Of a stretch of DNA of 64,000 nt, positions 34,710 through 44,255 are shown piece after piece. This DNA is from an uncultured Verrucomicrobiales bacterium. Its GTDB lineage: Bacteria; Verrucomicrobiota; Verrucomicrobiia; Verrucomicrobiales; Akkermansiaceae. Made by a program: the position numbers and the translations under genes. Under the pieces are notes generated by a model, which saw only the letters and a list, made by a program, of their open reading frames with translations, ran no database searches and was not told the origin of the DNA. Position 1 is the first letter of the stretch, and each line of letters opens with the position of its first letter. The stretch lies in assembly GCA_937928735.1 (NCBI GenBank), contig CALFVF010000012.1, forward strand, positions 109,174 through 173,173, read 5' to 3'.

Positions 34710-36437
34710 CTAGTGAGTGGCTGGCGCAGCGTCAGAGGTATCTTTATGGGAAGCATCTTTGTCAGAATGATGCGCTTCTTCCATTTTACCCTTTTTCTTG
34801 AGAGTGGTGTCCTCGTAGATGCCGTCGGTTTTAATCAGCATAAAGCAGGCACCCATGATGACAGTGGGAATCAGAGCGCCGAGGGCGAGCTTGGCTGGTT
34901 TGATACCACCATCAAAGAACTTACCAAGAATACTCTGTCCAGCTGGATTTGGAGCATTGGCAATCACGGTGAGTCCACCACCCGTAACAGCACCGGCAAC
35001 AATCGCGTACTTCATGTTAGGAGCGAGGCCAGGAGCCTGTGAGGCGAGGTAGGTGATAGCGGCATTATCATTGAAGGCTGTCAGTAGTGTGGAGCCGAGC
35101 ATAAGGATGTACTCATTGTCCACAGTGGTAATCAGAGGTGCGATCCACCAGCTCTGGCATTTGCCGTGGATGACGAGACCTGCGAGGAAGAATCCGACGA
35201 GGAGAGGGGTCTTCATTTCCACATCATTCTGGTGGTGACCAGTGGATTGGGTGAATCCTAGGAAGAACATGAAGCCGAAGATGAAGAGCACAGGGTCGTG
35301 TGCTGTGAGTACGGTGAAGGCGAGGAAAAACATGTGACCCGCTGTCACCCAAGCAGGAATAGGATCTTCCCTGTCTGCCCAGCGCAGTGTGTTACCTGCT
35401 GAGTCTGCGTGCTCTGTGAGCTTGGCGAAGTGCTTACGATAGATAAAGAAGTAGAGAGTATTGGCGATGATGATACCAATCACTGCCTTCCAGCCGTAGT
35501 TGACAAACATGAAGCTCATGTCCCAGTTCCATACTCCCTGTACCATGAGGACAGGTGGAGCGGCGAAGTGGGTGAGCGTACCACCCACAGAAATATTCAC
35601 AAAGAGCAGACCGAGGGTCGCGTACTTGAAGCTCGCTGGAGGATCTTTACTAAAGAAGCGCTTGGCGAGCAGTAGAGCGGCGATGGTCATAGCCGCTGGT
35701 TCGGTGATGAATGAACCAAGAATAGGGGCAATGGTGAGTACTGAGACCCACCATGCAGCGGTGGAGCCACCAAATAGCCTTGCGATACTACCGATTAAAC
35801 CTTCTGCAAAACGCACCACAGGGCGTGTAGCGGCAATGGCCATGATAATCACCACAAAGATCGGTTCGACAAAATTCACATCGCGCGTCAAATAGAGCTT
35901 AAACTGCTCAAAGCCTTCTCCAAAGCCGGCTAGTCCGTGATCCTTAACACCAAAGAACCAGAAGATAGCGGAGGCGAGGGCAATCACCCAGATGCCGAAA
36001 ATGGCCTCAATCTCACCAAGGAAGTGGAAGAGGTGAGCCCGGAATGAAACGTCGTCTTTCGCGTCTTCCTGAGGCTTAGCACAGGCGGTTCGGCCTTCTT
36101 TTTTAATCCGTTCTCTGTGTTTATGCTCAAATTTGTGGGCAATTTCTAGGAAGAACCCTGCTAGAAATGTGTGCAAGATCGCACAGAGGAAGATAATAGA
36201 GGCGACAATGTTGAAGCCTCCGAGGGCTTTGGCGCGTGATGCGAGTTTTTCTCCCAGCGAGAGCTCTTCGTCTTCGTAGGCGCCTAGAGGTAAGGGGAAT
36301 TCGGCATACTGGTCTTTAACTAGGCCGTATTCTCCCTCATGAAAGGCAGGGTCTACATGACCTGAGGCTGCAAACGTGGACGCCATTGAACCAATGAAAA
36401 ATAGGAACAAGACGGTAAGTAGGTGTCGTGACTTCAT
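34710..36437 (-). CDS. Putative Na+/H+ antiporter (PF07399 type)
   Basis: The 575-residue protein has a signal-like first helix, a histidine- and lysine-rich cytoplasmic loop (about 100-135) and at least ten further membrane helices. Signature stretches are IAPILGSFITEPAAMTIAALLLA, VNISVGGTLTHFAAPPVLMV and LTAFNDNAAITYLASQAPGL, typical of the ion-transporter fold of this family. The C-terminal tail is His/Asp/Lys-rich and could sense cations or pH. The transport activity is predicted, not shown. Confidence 0.75.
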   Translation of the reverse strand: MKSRHLLTVLFLFFIGSMASTFAASGHVDPAFHEGEYGLVKDQYAEFPLPLGAYEDEELSLGEKLASRAKALGGFNIVASIIFLCAILHTFLAGFFLEIAHKFEHKHRERIKKEGRTACAKPQEDAKDDVSFRAHLFHFLGEIEAIFGIWVIALASAIFWFFGVKDHGLAGFGEGFEQFKLYLTRDVNFVEPIFVVIIMAIAATRPVVRFAEGLIGSIARLFGGSTAAWWVSVLTIAPILGSFITEPAAMTIAALLLAKRFFSKDPPASFKYATLGLLFVNISVGGTLTHFAAPPVLMVQGVWNWDMSFMFVNYGWKAVIGIIIANTLYFFIYRKHFAKLTEHADSAGNTLRWADREDPIPAWVTAGHMFFLAFTVLTAHDPVLFIFGFMFFLGFTQSTGHHQNDVEMKTPLLVGFFLAGLVIHGKCQSWWIAPLITTVDNEYILMLGSTLLTAFNDNAAITYLASQAPGLAPNMKYAIVAGAVTGGGLTVIANAPNPAGQSILGKFFDGGIKPAKLALGALIPTVIMGACFMLIKTDGIYEDTTLKKKGKMEEAHHSDKDASHKDTSDAAPATH

Positions 36438-36700
36438 GAAGTGTATGCGTGGATGAACTAGATGGCGCTAGATACTCCTTCTCGTAGCAAGCAGCAAGTC
36501 ATAATGCTGGGAAAAGAGAGAATGTTTCCTCTTAGAACCATAGCTGCCTGAGCCAGAAGAGGTAAATTAGCCTAGGGAGTGATCAATAGCCAGATCTAGA
36601 GCTCTCTGTCACGGTGGACGACTAAGAGAACGTTAGTCAGAGAGTGTAGAATGAAACGGGATGATTGGACAGTTCTGAGAGTCCCGTTTCTGCAAATACG
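36438..36700. other. Non-coding gap between two minus-strand genes
   Basis: No convincing open frame is present. Near the right end, 9-bp arms GAAACGGGA and TCCCGTTTC enclose a 20-base loop (about 36654-36692). The structure lies below the stop codon of the gene at 36701 and could be its terminator, though the T-run after it is poor. Confidence 0.35.
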
Positions 36701-37834
36701 CTATTGACCAGAATTCGCCGCTCTTGCTTCAAGCCGAGCTTTTTTGATTTTCAACTGAAGTTCTTTCTCTTTGTGTGCAAGTTCGACCTTGAGATCTTGA
36801 ATATCTTTAGCCACGGCTCGCGCGTATTTGCGGGGAACTCGCGCACGCTGGAGTTCGGATGAGTGTTCAATGGCTGTTAAGACATCTCTGTTGACAATGG
36901 CTTTGCGAGCATTTCGGTAGCTTTCTCCAGCATCGATGATGGGAGTGTTTTGCTGAGCGAGGAGTCTTTGGTCGAGTTTTGCGAGTGAGCTCTTCACTTT
37001 TTTCATCACGTCTGGGCGTGACTTATGTAGAGGTAGTAGGGTGACTTCAGCAGCCATGGCTTCTTCGAGTTTTGCCTCATAGGCCATGGACTCTTGTTTT
37101 AAGAAGTTCTCTGTTCTCGCTCTCAAGGAGGAATTCATGTTGGAGAGCTTCATCTCACGGTTTTCGAGCTCAGTCATACTTGTGGTGATGGCCTGATCGA
37201 TCGTGTTGAGATAACCAGGTAGAATCCGCATGGCCTCTTCTTTGGCCTTTTTGTGAGGCATAGTATGGTAGTACTCGCGGTTGAGTGTTATATACTTATC
37301 GAGAGCTGCACGGTAATTCTTGGTTTCAACAAGATCGTGAAATTCTTTGGCAATGACAGAGGCGTCGTATTCGTACTGATTGTTTACGATATCAGCTTCA
37401 GAAATGAGTTCACCATTGAGCTTTGTTCCGCCGGTTTTTAGAACCATGAGTTCTTCCTCTAGGGTTATTTGCATCTTTTTGACCTCATCGCTGTGTGGAG
37501 AGCTAGCGTGTGCTGTGAGGAATTTATCCGTTTCGCCGAGAAGTTCTCTGTAGGCCTCTACGGGCTGTAGATCTGCCATGGGGAACTTACTTTTGATTTT
37601 CATGAAGACCTCTTTGGAGGGGTCGACTTTGAATGTCTTTGTAATTTCGGATTTTTTGATGACCTTTTCATCAAAGATACTGCGAGTGATTTTGACTCTG
37701 AGTCGTAGACTATCTCCCATGTCCTCAAGAACGCTGCCGTCGAGAACTCTACCGTCTTTGAGATGGAAGGTATCTGCATGAAGGGTAGACAAGAAAGGCA
37801 ATAACGTGATGGCAAGCAAGTTGACTGGTTTCAT
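36701..37834 (-). CDS. Secreted coiled-coil protein, unknown function
   Basis: The 377-residue product has a signal peptide (about 1-20), then a strand-rich segment FHLKDGRVLDGSVLEDMGDS of about 45 residues that resembles a small SH3-like module common in verrucomicrobial secreted proteins. The rest is a long helical part rich in Lys and Glu with coiled-coil character, including the last 40 residues. The role is unknown. It is transcribed away from the neighbouring beta-helix protein. Confidence 0.7.
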   Translation of the reverse strand: MKPVNLLAITLLPFLSTLHADTFHLKDGRVLDGSVLEDMGDSLRLRVKITRSIFDEKVIKKSEITKTFKVDPSKEVFMKIKSKFPMADLQPVEAYRELLGETDKFLTAHASSPHSDEVKKMQITLEEELMVLKTGGTKLNGELISEADIVNNQYEYDASVIAKEFHDLVETKNYRAALDKYITLNREYYHTMPHKKAKEEAMRILPGYLNTIDQAITTSMTELENREMKLSNMNSSLRARTENFLKQESMAYEAKLEEAMAAEVTLLPLHKSRPDVMKKVKSSLAKLDQRLLAQQNTPIIDAGESYRNARKAIVNRDVLTAIEHSSELQRARVPRKYARAVAKDIQDLKVELAHKEKELQLKIKKARLEARAANSGQ

Positions 37835-38362
37835 GATAATTTTAGGAAGAATAATTAAGAACTAACCAAACAATTACAGAACGGAGTGTCAAACTGTAAA
37901 GTATTATCCTTCGATTGGATTTTTTGATTCAGTGATTACGGCCTCTTGTATCGAGTGGCACTGCGGTAAGTTGTAGGTTCTCCTATCTTGTTATAAAAAT
38001 CTGGTAGAATTCAGTAGATCTTGAAGACACTGGATTTTTTTTGTGTTTCATTATGTGGTTTTGGTGCTTTTTTTGATGATTTCTTTGGGGAGAAGTCACT
38101 GTATATATGATGAGGTGTTCAAGATAAGTCATTATTATTTTGTGATAAAAATAGATTCTTGACTAAGCGTGACGAGTTGAATAATTAAGCCACTAGTTCT
38201 TAGCTGCTTTCCCCCATTTAAGATATCTTTATCCCTCTCTAATTCTCTTTATAGAGTGCGCATGTATGCAAATAGATGTGGCTAATAGAAATATTGATGA
38301 TCCGTTGAGTTGAACGTGACTTAGTCTGCCGACTGGATCTGAAGACGTAGTTTGAGATTAAA
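37835..38362. other. 528-base AT-rich intergenic region between divergent genes
   Basis: This is the longest unexplained gap outside the IS remnants. It is AT-rich, has several T-runs (for example eight T at about 38034-38041), and has no open frame of note. A promoter pointing at the beta-helix gene is proposed at 38159-38187. A regulatory or small-RNA content cannot be excluded. Confidence 0.4.
38159..38187 (+). promoter_or_regulatory. Candidate promoter of the beta-helix protein gene
   Basis: TTGACT (38159-38164), 17 bases, then TAATTA (38182-38187). It lies 175 bases before the ATG, giving a long leader. Confidence 0.3.
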
Positions 38363-40795
38363 ATGATAAAGATAAAAGAATCGCGATTTGTGCATAATGT
38401 GCTGACTCTTCTCAGCTGCTGCATGGTTTTACTCTATTCAGGAGCGAATGCTCAGCTACAAGTTGGTGATCCTGGCGTGACATTTGATGAATCACTTTTT
38501 GATGATGCGAATTATCCACAGATGCGCCGCTGGGCCACTGCTGGAGTTCGGGGTGGCGTGCCGCCCATCTCGAGTCAAGTGGTTGTCGAGGAGATCACAG
38601 CAGGTAATAGTGATACCATTAATCGCGCCATTCAGAGAGTCAGTAATGCTGGAGGGGGAGCCATTCTTTTAAGAAATGGAGACTACAACATTAATTCGCA
38701 GGTCAGAATGCGCTCCAATGTGAGCCTGATTGGTGAGAGTAGAAGTGGCGTTGTCTGCACGATTCGCATGAGAGGGGGAAGTGGGTTTTTCTTTGGTAAT
38801 AATACAAGCTATGCTGGTTTATACCGTATGACTGTTCAAGGTAGCTGGGGGGTGCCGAGGTACAATTGGAATTATAGATTAGATGAGAATGACGAATTAC
38901 CAGGTATTGACAATATCTCGATTCGCTTTGTGAGATCAGAGGATTGCTGGTTGGATAGTGTGACGATTCTCAATAGTGCCCAAGATCCCGTTCGCTGCAA
39001 TGCCACACACACGACTCTGCGTAATCTCCATGTCGATGGTGCCCATAAGAAAGCTGGTGGAGCGCAGGGTTATTTCTTTATACAGGATGGCTATAATCTC
39101 ATTACTAACTGTTATATCACACGGCTTCGCCATATTTCTCTCCAAGGAGATGGAGTGGAATACAATGTGATTTATGATAATGATTTTGACCAAGAAATTA
39201 GTTTTCACAGTGGGGATGACGGCAATAATTTAATTGAAAATAATCGAATCACTTTGCCAGCAGACATGGCGCCAGTCTCTCGCGCAGAGCTAAGACCGGG
39301 TGACCCCAGAGAGATCGCGACTAATCTTCCAGTCTACTTCGCCATTATGGGCCCATGGTCGACACGCCACGAGCCTTCACATAACCCTAACTTCATTATA
39401 AATAATGAATGCTTGCAGCTCAATCATGATCACGGGCCACGCCGACCCTGGTCTGAGCCAGGCAGAGTGTATAAAGGGCCATTGGTTGTTGGACGCTCGA
39501 TTGATTCTCGTATTAATAACTTCCCAGCAGAGCCTCGGTCTCGTTCTCCACTGGGAGGGACACTTTACCCGATTGTTCTTGCAGTAGCTCCGCAGGATCC
39601 TCCTACGCCACCAGTGACACCACCTACAGTCACACCTCCCACATCACCTCCCCTCAGTAGTATGAGTCGTTTTGAGCCTGTGGCGGACGCCTATTTACAA
39701 AATGGCACACTCGGTACCTCTGAGACTCAGCTTAGACTGGAGTCTTCACAGAATAGACAGCGTGTGAGTTACTTGCGCTTTAACGTGCGAGATCTCAATG
39801 GAGTGCCTCAAGGGGCAACGCTACGCCTCACTGGTGGTGCTGACTCAAGTGGTGGGCCAGTCACGCTAAGATTTTTTGAGGGGCTTTCTTCTAACTGGGA
39901 TGAGGATAATCTCAATGCCTCTAATGCGCCTGCTCGTGGTGCCGAGGTGGCATCTTTCACTGGGAGTGTGAACCGTGGTGAGGCTGTTGAGGTTGATGTT
40001 TCTGCAATTATTGATGGAGAGGGAAATTATACTATTATTGTTATTGCAGACAATGGACGAAGAGATTTGAGCTTCAGCTCAAGTGAGGGCTCTGATGATC
40101 CAGTGCTGGAGATAGTGACTGTGCCGAACCAAAGTCCTTTGACTCTAGTAGTTGATGGAGGGCTGGCGGATCGCCGATTTGGCTCTGATGAGATTATTCT
40201 CATCTCAGCGACGGGTTCTGCAGATCTGAATCAAGCGTCTCTGGAGATTAATGGGCAAACGCAGGGCGTGCAATTAGGTACAGATTACCAGTGGCAGGTT
40301 AGTGGACTCCCAGAAGGGGAACAGAGAGCAGTCATCACAGCTCAAGATAGTGCTGGAAACATCGTGTCTAGGAGTGTGGAGTTTTCTGTGATTCCTGGAG
40401 ACTATGCAGATTGGTTAGAAGAGAATTATTCACAGGCTCAGCTTAATCGAGATGGAGCTACCATTGACAGAGAAGATGCGAATGGGAATGGAGTTTCTAA
40501 TCTATTAGATTTCGCCTTAGCCAATGATATTAACTCAAGGGCGCATGAGCCTTTGAGAGTGAGCAAGGCTAGAAATGGAGATGTGACAGTGACTTACCAA
40601 CGCCGCAGAGGAAGTCGAGGGGGAGTGTCGCTACGACTACAGCGCTCTTCGGATATACTAAGCGGCTGGGCAAATATTCCCGGAAGTAACGCGAATAGAC
40701 GTGATTTAGGTAATGGTGCAGAAGAGGTGATTTACACGATGCCGGGAATGAGTGGTGAGAGTCAGCACTTTTTCCGCTTACGCATGAGTCAGTAA
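38363..40795 (+). CDS. Secreted right-handed beta-helix protein with C-terminal DNRLRE-like domain
   Basis: The 810-residue exported protein starts with a signal peptide (to about 30). Residues 70-340 read as a parallel beta-helix of the pectate-lyase-like type (GGAILLRNGDYNINSQ, SLIGESRSG, THTTLRNLHVDGAH). A Pro/Thr-rich linker (about 410-435) leads to a DNRLRE/CBM96-like domain (VADAYLQNG, RVSYLRFNV) at about 440-590 and an Ig-like part. An EF-hand-like loop DANGNGVSNLLDFALAND precedes the terminal domain. A polysaccharide lyase or carbohydrate-binding role is an inference. Confidence 0.75.
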   Translation: MIKIKESRFVHNVLTLLSCCMVLLYSGANAQLQVGDPGVTFDESLFDDANYPQMRRWATAGVRGGVPPISSQVVVEEITAGNSDTINRAIQRVSNAGGGAILLRNGDYNINSQVRMRSNVSLIGESRSGVVCTIRMRGGSGFFFGNNTSYAGLYRMTVQGSWGVPRYNWNYRLDENDELPGIDNISIRFVRSEDCWLDSVTILNSAQDPVRCNATHTTLRNLHVDGAHKKAGGAQGYFFIQDGYNLITNCYITRLRHISLQGDGVEYNVIYDNDFDQEISFHSGDDGNNLIENNRITLPADMAPVSRAELRPGDPREIATNLPVYFAIMGPWSTRHEPSHNPNFIINNECLQLNHDHGPRRPWSEPGRVYKGPLVVGRSIDSRINNFPAEPRSRSPLGGTLYPIVLAVAPQDPPTPPVTPPTVTPPTSPPLSSMSRFEPVADAYLQNGTLGTSETQLRLESSQNRQRVSYLRFNVRDLNGVPQGATLRLTGGADSSGGPVTLRFFEGLSSNWDEDNLNASNAPARGAEVASFTGSVNRGEAVEVDVSAIIDGEGNYTIIVIADNGRRDLSFSSSEGSDDPVLEIVTVPNQSPLTLVVDGGLADRRFGSDEIILISATGSADLNQASLEINGQTQGVQLGTDYQWQVSGLPEGEQRAVITAQDSAGNIVSRSVEFSVIPGDYADWLEENYSQAQLNRDGATIDREDANGNGVSNLLDFALANDINSRAHEPLRVSKARNGDVTVTYQRRRGSRGGVSLRLQRSSDILSGWANIPGSNANRRDLGNGAEEVIYTMPGMSGESQHFFRLRMSQ

Positions 40796-40855
40796 TGCTG
40801 AGCTGATATGGTATCCTAACGCTGCTTCTTGACTCATCTATAATGGACGTTGTCT

Positions 40856-42094
40856 CTAGATATCTTTGAGCGCATCAATGGGTTTTAGATTAGCACTTTT
40901 AATCGCGGGGTAGCTACCAAAAATCACCCCTGTGAGACCTGAGATTAAGAAGGCCACGGTTACAGAAAGAGTGGATATTTTGGTTTCGATTTCAAATAAC
41001 TGGGTGACGAGATAGGGCATGGTGATACCTAGGAGAACTCCGATGCAGCCACCGATGAGAGAGAGGACAATGGCTTCTGTCATAAACTGGAGAACAATGT
41101 CTTTTTTCTTAGCACCTATAGCTCGCCTGAGGCCAATTTCTTTCGTGCGCTCAGAGACTGTGGCGAGCATGATATTCATAATACCAATGCCGCCAACTAG
41201 GAGAGAAATACCAGCGATAGATCCTAACAGAATGCTAAATAAGCGCTCTGTTTCAGCAGCTTCCTCGAGTAGTCGAATGGGAACTTTAATCGTGTAGTCG
41301 TCAATCTTGTGGCCATGATTCATAATTCTCTCCAGGCGACCATAGGCCGCGTAGACGTGCTCCGCACTTGAGAGGTTAATGATGAGTTGGTGAACATCAA
41401 CTTGTTCTCTCTGGAAGGATCCCTGCGAGACGGTGGTGGTGACCTCTCCGTAATTGGCCACAGCAGATGAGAAGGGGATGTAGACTTTATAGTCTTTAAT
41501 ACTTTTGGCTTCTTCTGGTGTTTGAGTGATACCGACTACTTGGTAGTATGAGCCATCAAAATTCACCTTGTGAGCGAAGGGGTCTTGGTAGGGGAAGAGC
41601 AGTTCTGCTAGAGAGCTATCAAGCACACAGACGTCATTTCGATTTCTGGAATCCACCAGACAGAGGCTGCGCCCTTTATGAAGGGTGATTTGTTGGATGT
41701 GGAAATAACTTGGATCACAGGCTATGACCTCTGCCGTGGCACTATTCTCACGATAGCGGACTTCTCCTTCGTAGAGTCTGAGACGAGCCACAGATTCTAT
41801 GGATTCGACATTGGTCTGAATGCGCTCGATATCCTCATAGGTGATGCCATAGCTGAGGAGGTTACCTTGGTTTTCTTGGGTGTCTTCTTTTTTGACACTG
41901 TCGAGAATGATATTATTACTCCCTAGTTTACGAATGCTTTCCTGAGCTGCTGCTGAGGCACCTTCACCGACAGCTAACATGGTGATGACAGAGGCGACAC
42001 CAAATATGATACCAAGTACTGTTAGGCTTGAGCGCAGCTTATGCAGCTTGAGACTGCGGAAGGAGAGGACTATGGTGGCGAGAATTTTATCCAT
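40856..42094 (-). CDS. MacB-like ABC transporter permease (FtsX fold)
   Basis: The 412-residue permease has a first membrane helix (about 18-45), a large periplasmic domain (50-290) and three C-terminal helices with the FtsX signature VGGIGIMNIMLATVSERTKEIGLRRA. The start SFRSLKLHKLRSSLTVLGIIFG is typical of MacB-type permeases, which drive tripartite efflux by mechanotransmission. Unlike E. coli MacB, the ATPase is a separate protein. The start overlaps the ATPase stop by 8 bases. Confidence 0.9.
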   Translation of the reverse strand: MDKILATIVLSFRSLKLHKLRSSLTVLGIIFGVASVITMLAVGEGASAAAQESIRKLGSNNIILDSVKKEDTQENQGNLLSYGITYEDIERIQTNVESIESVARLRLYEGEVRYRENSATAEVIACDPSYFHIQQITLHKGRSLCLVDSRNRNDVCVLDSSLAELLFPYQDPFAHKVNFDGSYYQVVGITQTPEEAKSIKDYKVYIPFSSAVANYGEVTTTVSQGSFQREQVDVHQLIINLSSAEHVYAAYGRLERIMNHGHKIDDYTIKVPIRLLEEAAETERLFSILLGSIAGISLLVGGIGIMNIMLATVSERTKEIGLRRAIGAKKKDIVLQFMTEAIVLSLIGGCIGVLLGITMPYLVTQLFEIETKISTLSVTVAFLISGLTGVIFGSYPAIKSANLKPIDALKDI

Positions 42095-42773
42095 GAGCCG
42101 AAGTTGTGTCAGAGAGAATGAGACCGTCTCTCATAAGGATCATTCGTCCAGCTCTTTCACCGACTTCTTGTTCGTGGGTGACGACAATAATGGTTTTCCC
42201 TTGGGCATTGAGGGTGTCAAAGAGGTCGAGTATTTCTTGTTCTGTCTTTGTATCCAGGTTTCCTGTTGGCTCATCAGCGAGTAAAATGAGAGGCTCATTA
42301 ATGAGTGAGCGAGCTATGGCGACACGCTGCTGCTGACCACCGGAGAGTTCTGTGGGGCGGTGATCTAGGCGATCTTCTAGGCCGACTAAGCGCGCTAGAT
42401 CGAGAGCTCGGGCGTGTGAGGCTTCTTGGTCAATGTCCTTCTGATAGAGCAGAGGGAGTTTGATGTTTTCGAGTACTGTGAACTGCGGGAGGAGATTATA
42501 AGATTGGAACACAAAACCGATCTGCTTGCCACGGAAGGCAGAGAGTTGGTCATCATTGAGCTCAAAGGCACTATCACCAGCGATGTGATATTCTCCTTCT
42601 GTAGGAGTGTCGAGGCAGCCTAGGATATTGAGAAGTGTGGATTTTCCAGATCCCGAGGCTCCCATAATTGCGACGTATTCTCCCTGCTTAATATCGATAT
42701 TGAGATTGCGTATGGCGTGTACTGTTTGGTCACCGACCTGGAAGCTCTTCTTAATCTGTTTGAGGTGAATCAC
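42087..42773 (-). CDS. ABC transporter ATPase of a MacAB-type efflux system
   Basis: The 228-residue nucleotide-binding protein has Walker A GASGSGKST, Q-loop, signature LSGGQQQRVAIARSL, Walker B LLADEPTGNLD and the H-loop VVTHE. It belongs to the LolD/MacB ATPase family by its FELNDDQLSAFRGKQIGFVFQ stretch. It would power the permease encoded next, which it overlaps. Together with the upstream adaptor and TolC-like gene it forms one export pump for an unknown molecule. Confidence 0.93.
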   Translation of the reverse strand: MIHLKQIKKSFQVGDQTVHAIRNLNIDIKQGEYVAIMGASGSGKSTLLNILGCLDTPTEGEYHIAGDSAFELNDDQLSAFRGKQIGFVFQSYNLLPQFTVLENIKLPLLYQKDIDQEASHARALDLARLVGLEDRLDHRPTELSGGQQQRVAIARSLINEPLILLADEPTGNLDTKTEQEILDLFDTLNAQGKTIIVVTHEQEVGERAGRMILMRDGLILSDTTSAHG

Positions 42774-42794
42774 AGTGGAAGTTGTTTTATGTGA

Positions 42795-44237
42795 CTACAG
42801 GGCAGGCTCTGAGATGAGAACTTCCTCGCCTTCTTTGAGGCCATTAAGGATTTGAATATAATTGGTATCAATTTTTCCGATCTCTACTTTGCGCTCTTTG
42901 TATTCGTCGTTGATGCCACTGCGCACATAGACGACTTGAGCGCCTTGTACGGTGTGGACAGCTTGGATCGGAATGGAGAGAACGTCTTCGAGGATATCGA
43001 GAGTGATTTCAGCTGCCGCTGAGATTTGGGGTTTGATTGTTTTTGGAAGAATACCGTTTTCGATATTCACTTCGACCTTATACTTCTGGACATTGGATTT
43101 CTGCCAAGAGTTTGTTTGTATAGGAAGAAGGGCGACATTGCCCACGACTCCTGGGAATGTTTGATCTTTGAGTGAGTCGATGGTGATAGTAGCCTTTTGG
43201 CCGACAGATAGATCACTGATGTAATATTCTGGGACATCGATATCGACTTTCATGTGACTCATGTCGGGGATCCGTAGTAAGGTCTGGTTACGATTCACTG
43301 TCTTGCCTTTCTCTATCTTGTCATCTTGGTAGTAGCGTTTTTTAGGATAGAGTGCGTAGCCCTCTATAGGGGCTCTTAGCTCGGCGAGAGCGAGCTGTTG
43401 ATTGATTTTTCCTAACTCTTCTTCTGCGCGGCTGAGTAGAATCTCTGAGTTTTCGAGTTTGGCGTAGGCCTTTTGTACCTTATTTTCGCCTTGTTTCTTC
43501 ATTCTGTCATACTTGTTCTGAGCTTCTTCTAACTCACGTGTTAGTTGCAGGTGCTCTTTATGAAGGTCGAAGTCTTTGAGGATTTCGTAGTGTGCCTGGA
43601 CTGATTTGAGTTTTTTCTCTTTAGCTGTTAGGTCTAGTTTATCTTGGTCAACCTTACTCTTTGTCTCGAAGCCTTTATCGGCGAGTTCCACACTAGAGAG
43701 GTAAGACTGTTCGGAAAATTTGAGATTGTCAGAAGCGATGTCGATTTCTGTGAGTGCTTCATTGAGTTGGCGGGTTTTATCGAGGCTTTTGAATTTCTTT
43801 AGATCAAGATTGGCAAACTCGATGCCATTTTTTGCATCTGTGACTTCACTCTCTACCTCACTCTGAGTGATTTCGAGGGTGTTTCTTGCCTCAGAAACAG
43901 CGAGGGTACGCTCAGCAATTGTGGTCTCGATACGGTTCTTTTCTTTCTCTAGGGGCTCGGGGTCGAGAGAAATGAGGAAGTCACCTTCTTTGACATAGCT
44001 GCCATTGGGGATGACTTCTGTGATGTTGAGCTGATTAAATGAAATTTCATTCTTGATGGTTAGTTCATCAACGGCATTGAGAAATCCACTCTCCTTGAGC
44101 GTAATGATCATATCGCCACGTTTTGTTTTTGCAAACTGAGGCTTTGTTGTGGAGGTGTCAGGGCTGTCTCTGGTCGTGAAATAAACAATTAGTGCGAGAG
44201 CGAGCGCTGAGCCGATGATGGAAATTGGTTTTTTCAT
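42795..44237 (-). CDS. Periplasmic adaptor protein (HlyD/MacA type)
   Basis: The 480-residue protein has one N-terminal membrane helix (about 7-23), a barrel-sandwich half (KEGDFLISLDPEPLEKEKNR), a long coiled-coil hairpin (about 85-270) and the returning half (APIEGYALYPKK), followed by beta-barrel and membrane-proximal domains (QKATITIDSLKDQTFPG). It joins the inner-membrane permease to the outer-membrane channel. It lies 18 bases after the TolC-like gene. Confidence 0.88.
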   Translation of the reverse strand: MKKPISIIGSALALALIVYFTTRDSPDTSTTKPQFAKTKRGDMIITLKESGFLNAVDELTIKNEISFNQLNITEVIPNGSYVKEGDFLISLDPEPLEKEKNRIETTIAERTLAVSEARNTLEITQSEVESEVTDAKNGIEFANLDLKKFKSLDKTRQLNEALTEIDIASDNLKFSEQSYLSSVELADKGFETKSKVDQDKLDLTAKEKKLKSVQAHYEILKDFDLHKEHLQLTRELEEAQNKYDRMKKQGENKVQKAYAKLENSEILLSRAEEELGKINQQLALAELRAPIEGYALYPKKRYYQDDKIEKGKTVNRNQTLLRIPDMSHMKVDIDVPEYYISDLSVGQKATITIDSLKDQTFPGVVGNVALLPIQTNSWQKSNVQKYKVEVNIENGILPKTIKPQISAAAEITLDILEDVLSIPIQAVHTVQGAQVVYVRSGINDEYKERKVEIGKIDTNYIQILNGLKEGEEVLISEPAL

Positions 44238-44255
44238 AAGTCACTATAATTTAGA

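Noticed and set aside
34691..34756. Longer start for riboflavin synthase at 34756
   Set aside because: The extra 22 residues overlap the antiporter coding sequence and are not family-like; the conserved MFTGLVESTG starts at 34690.
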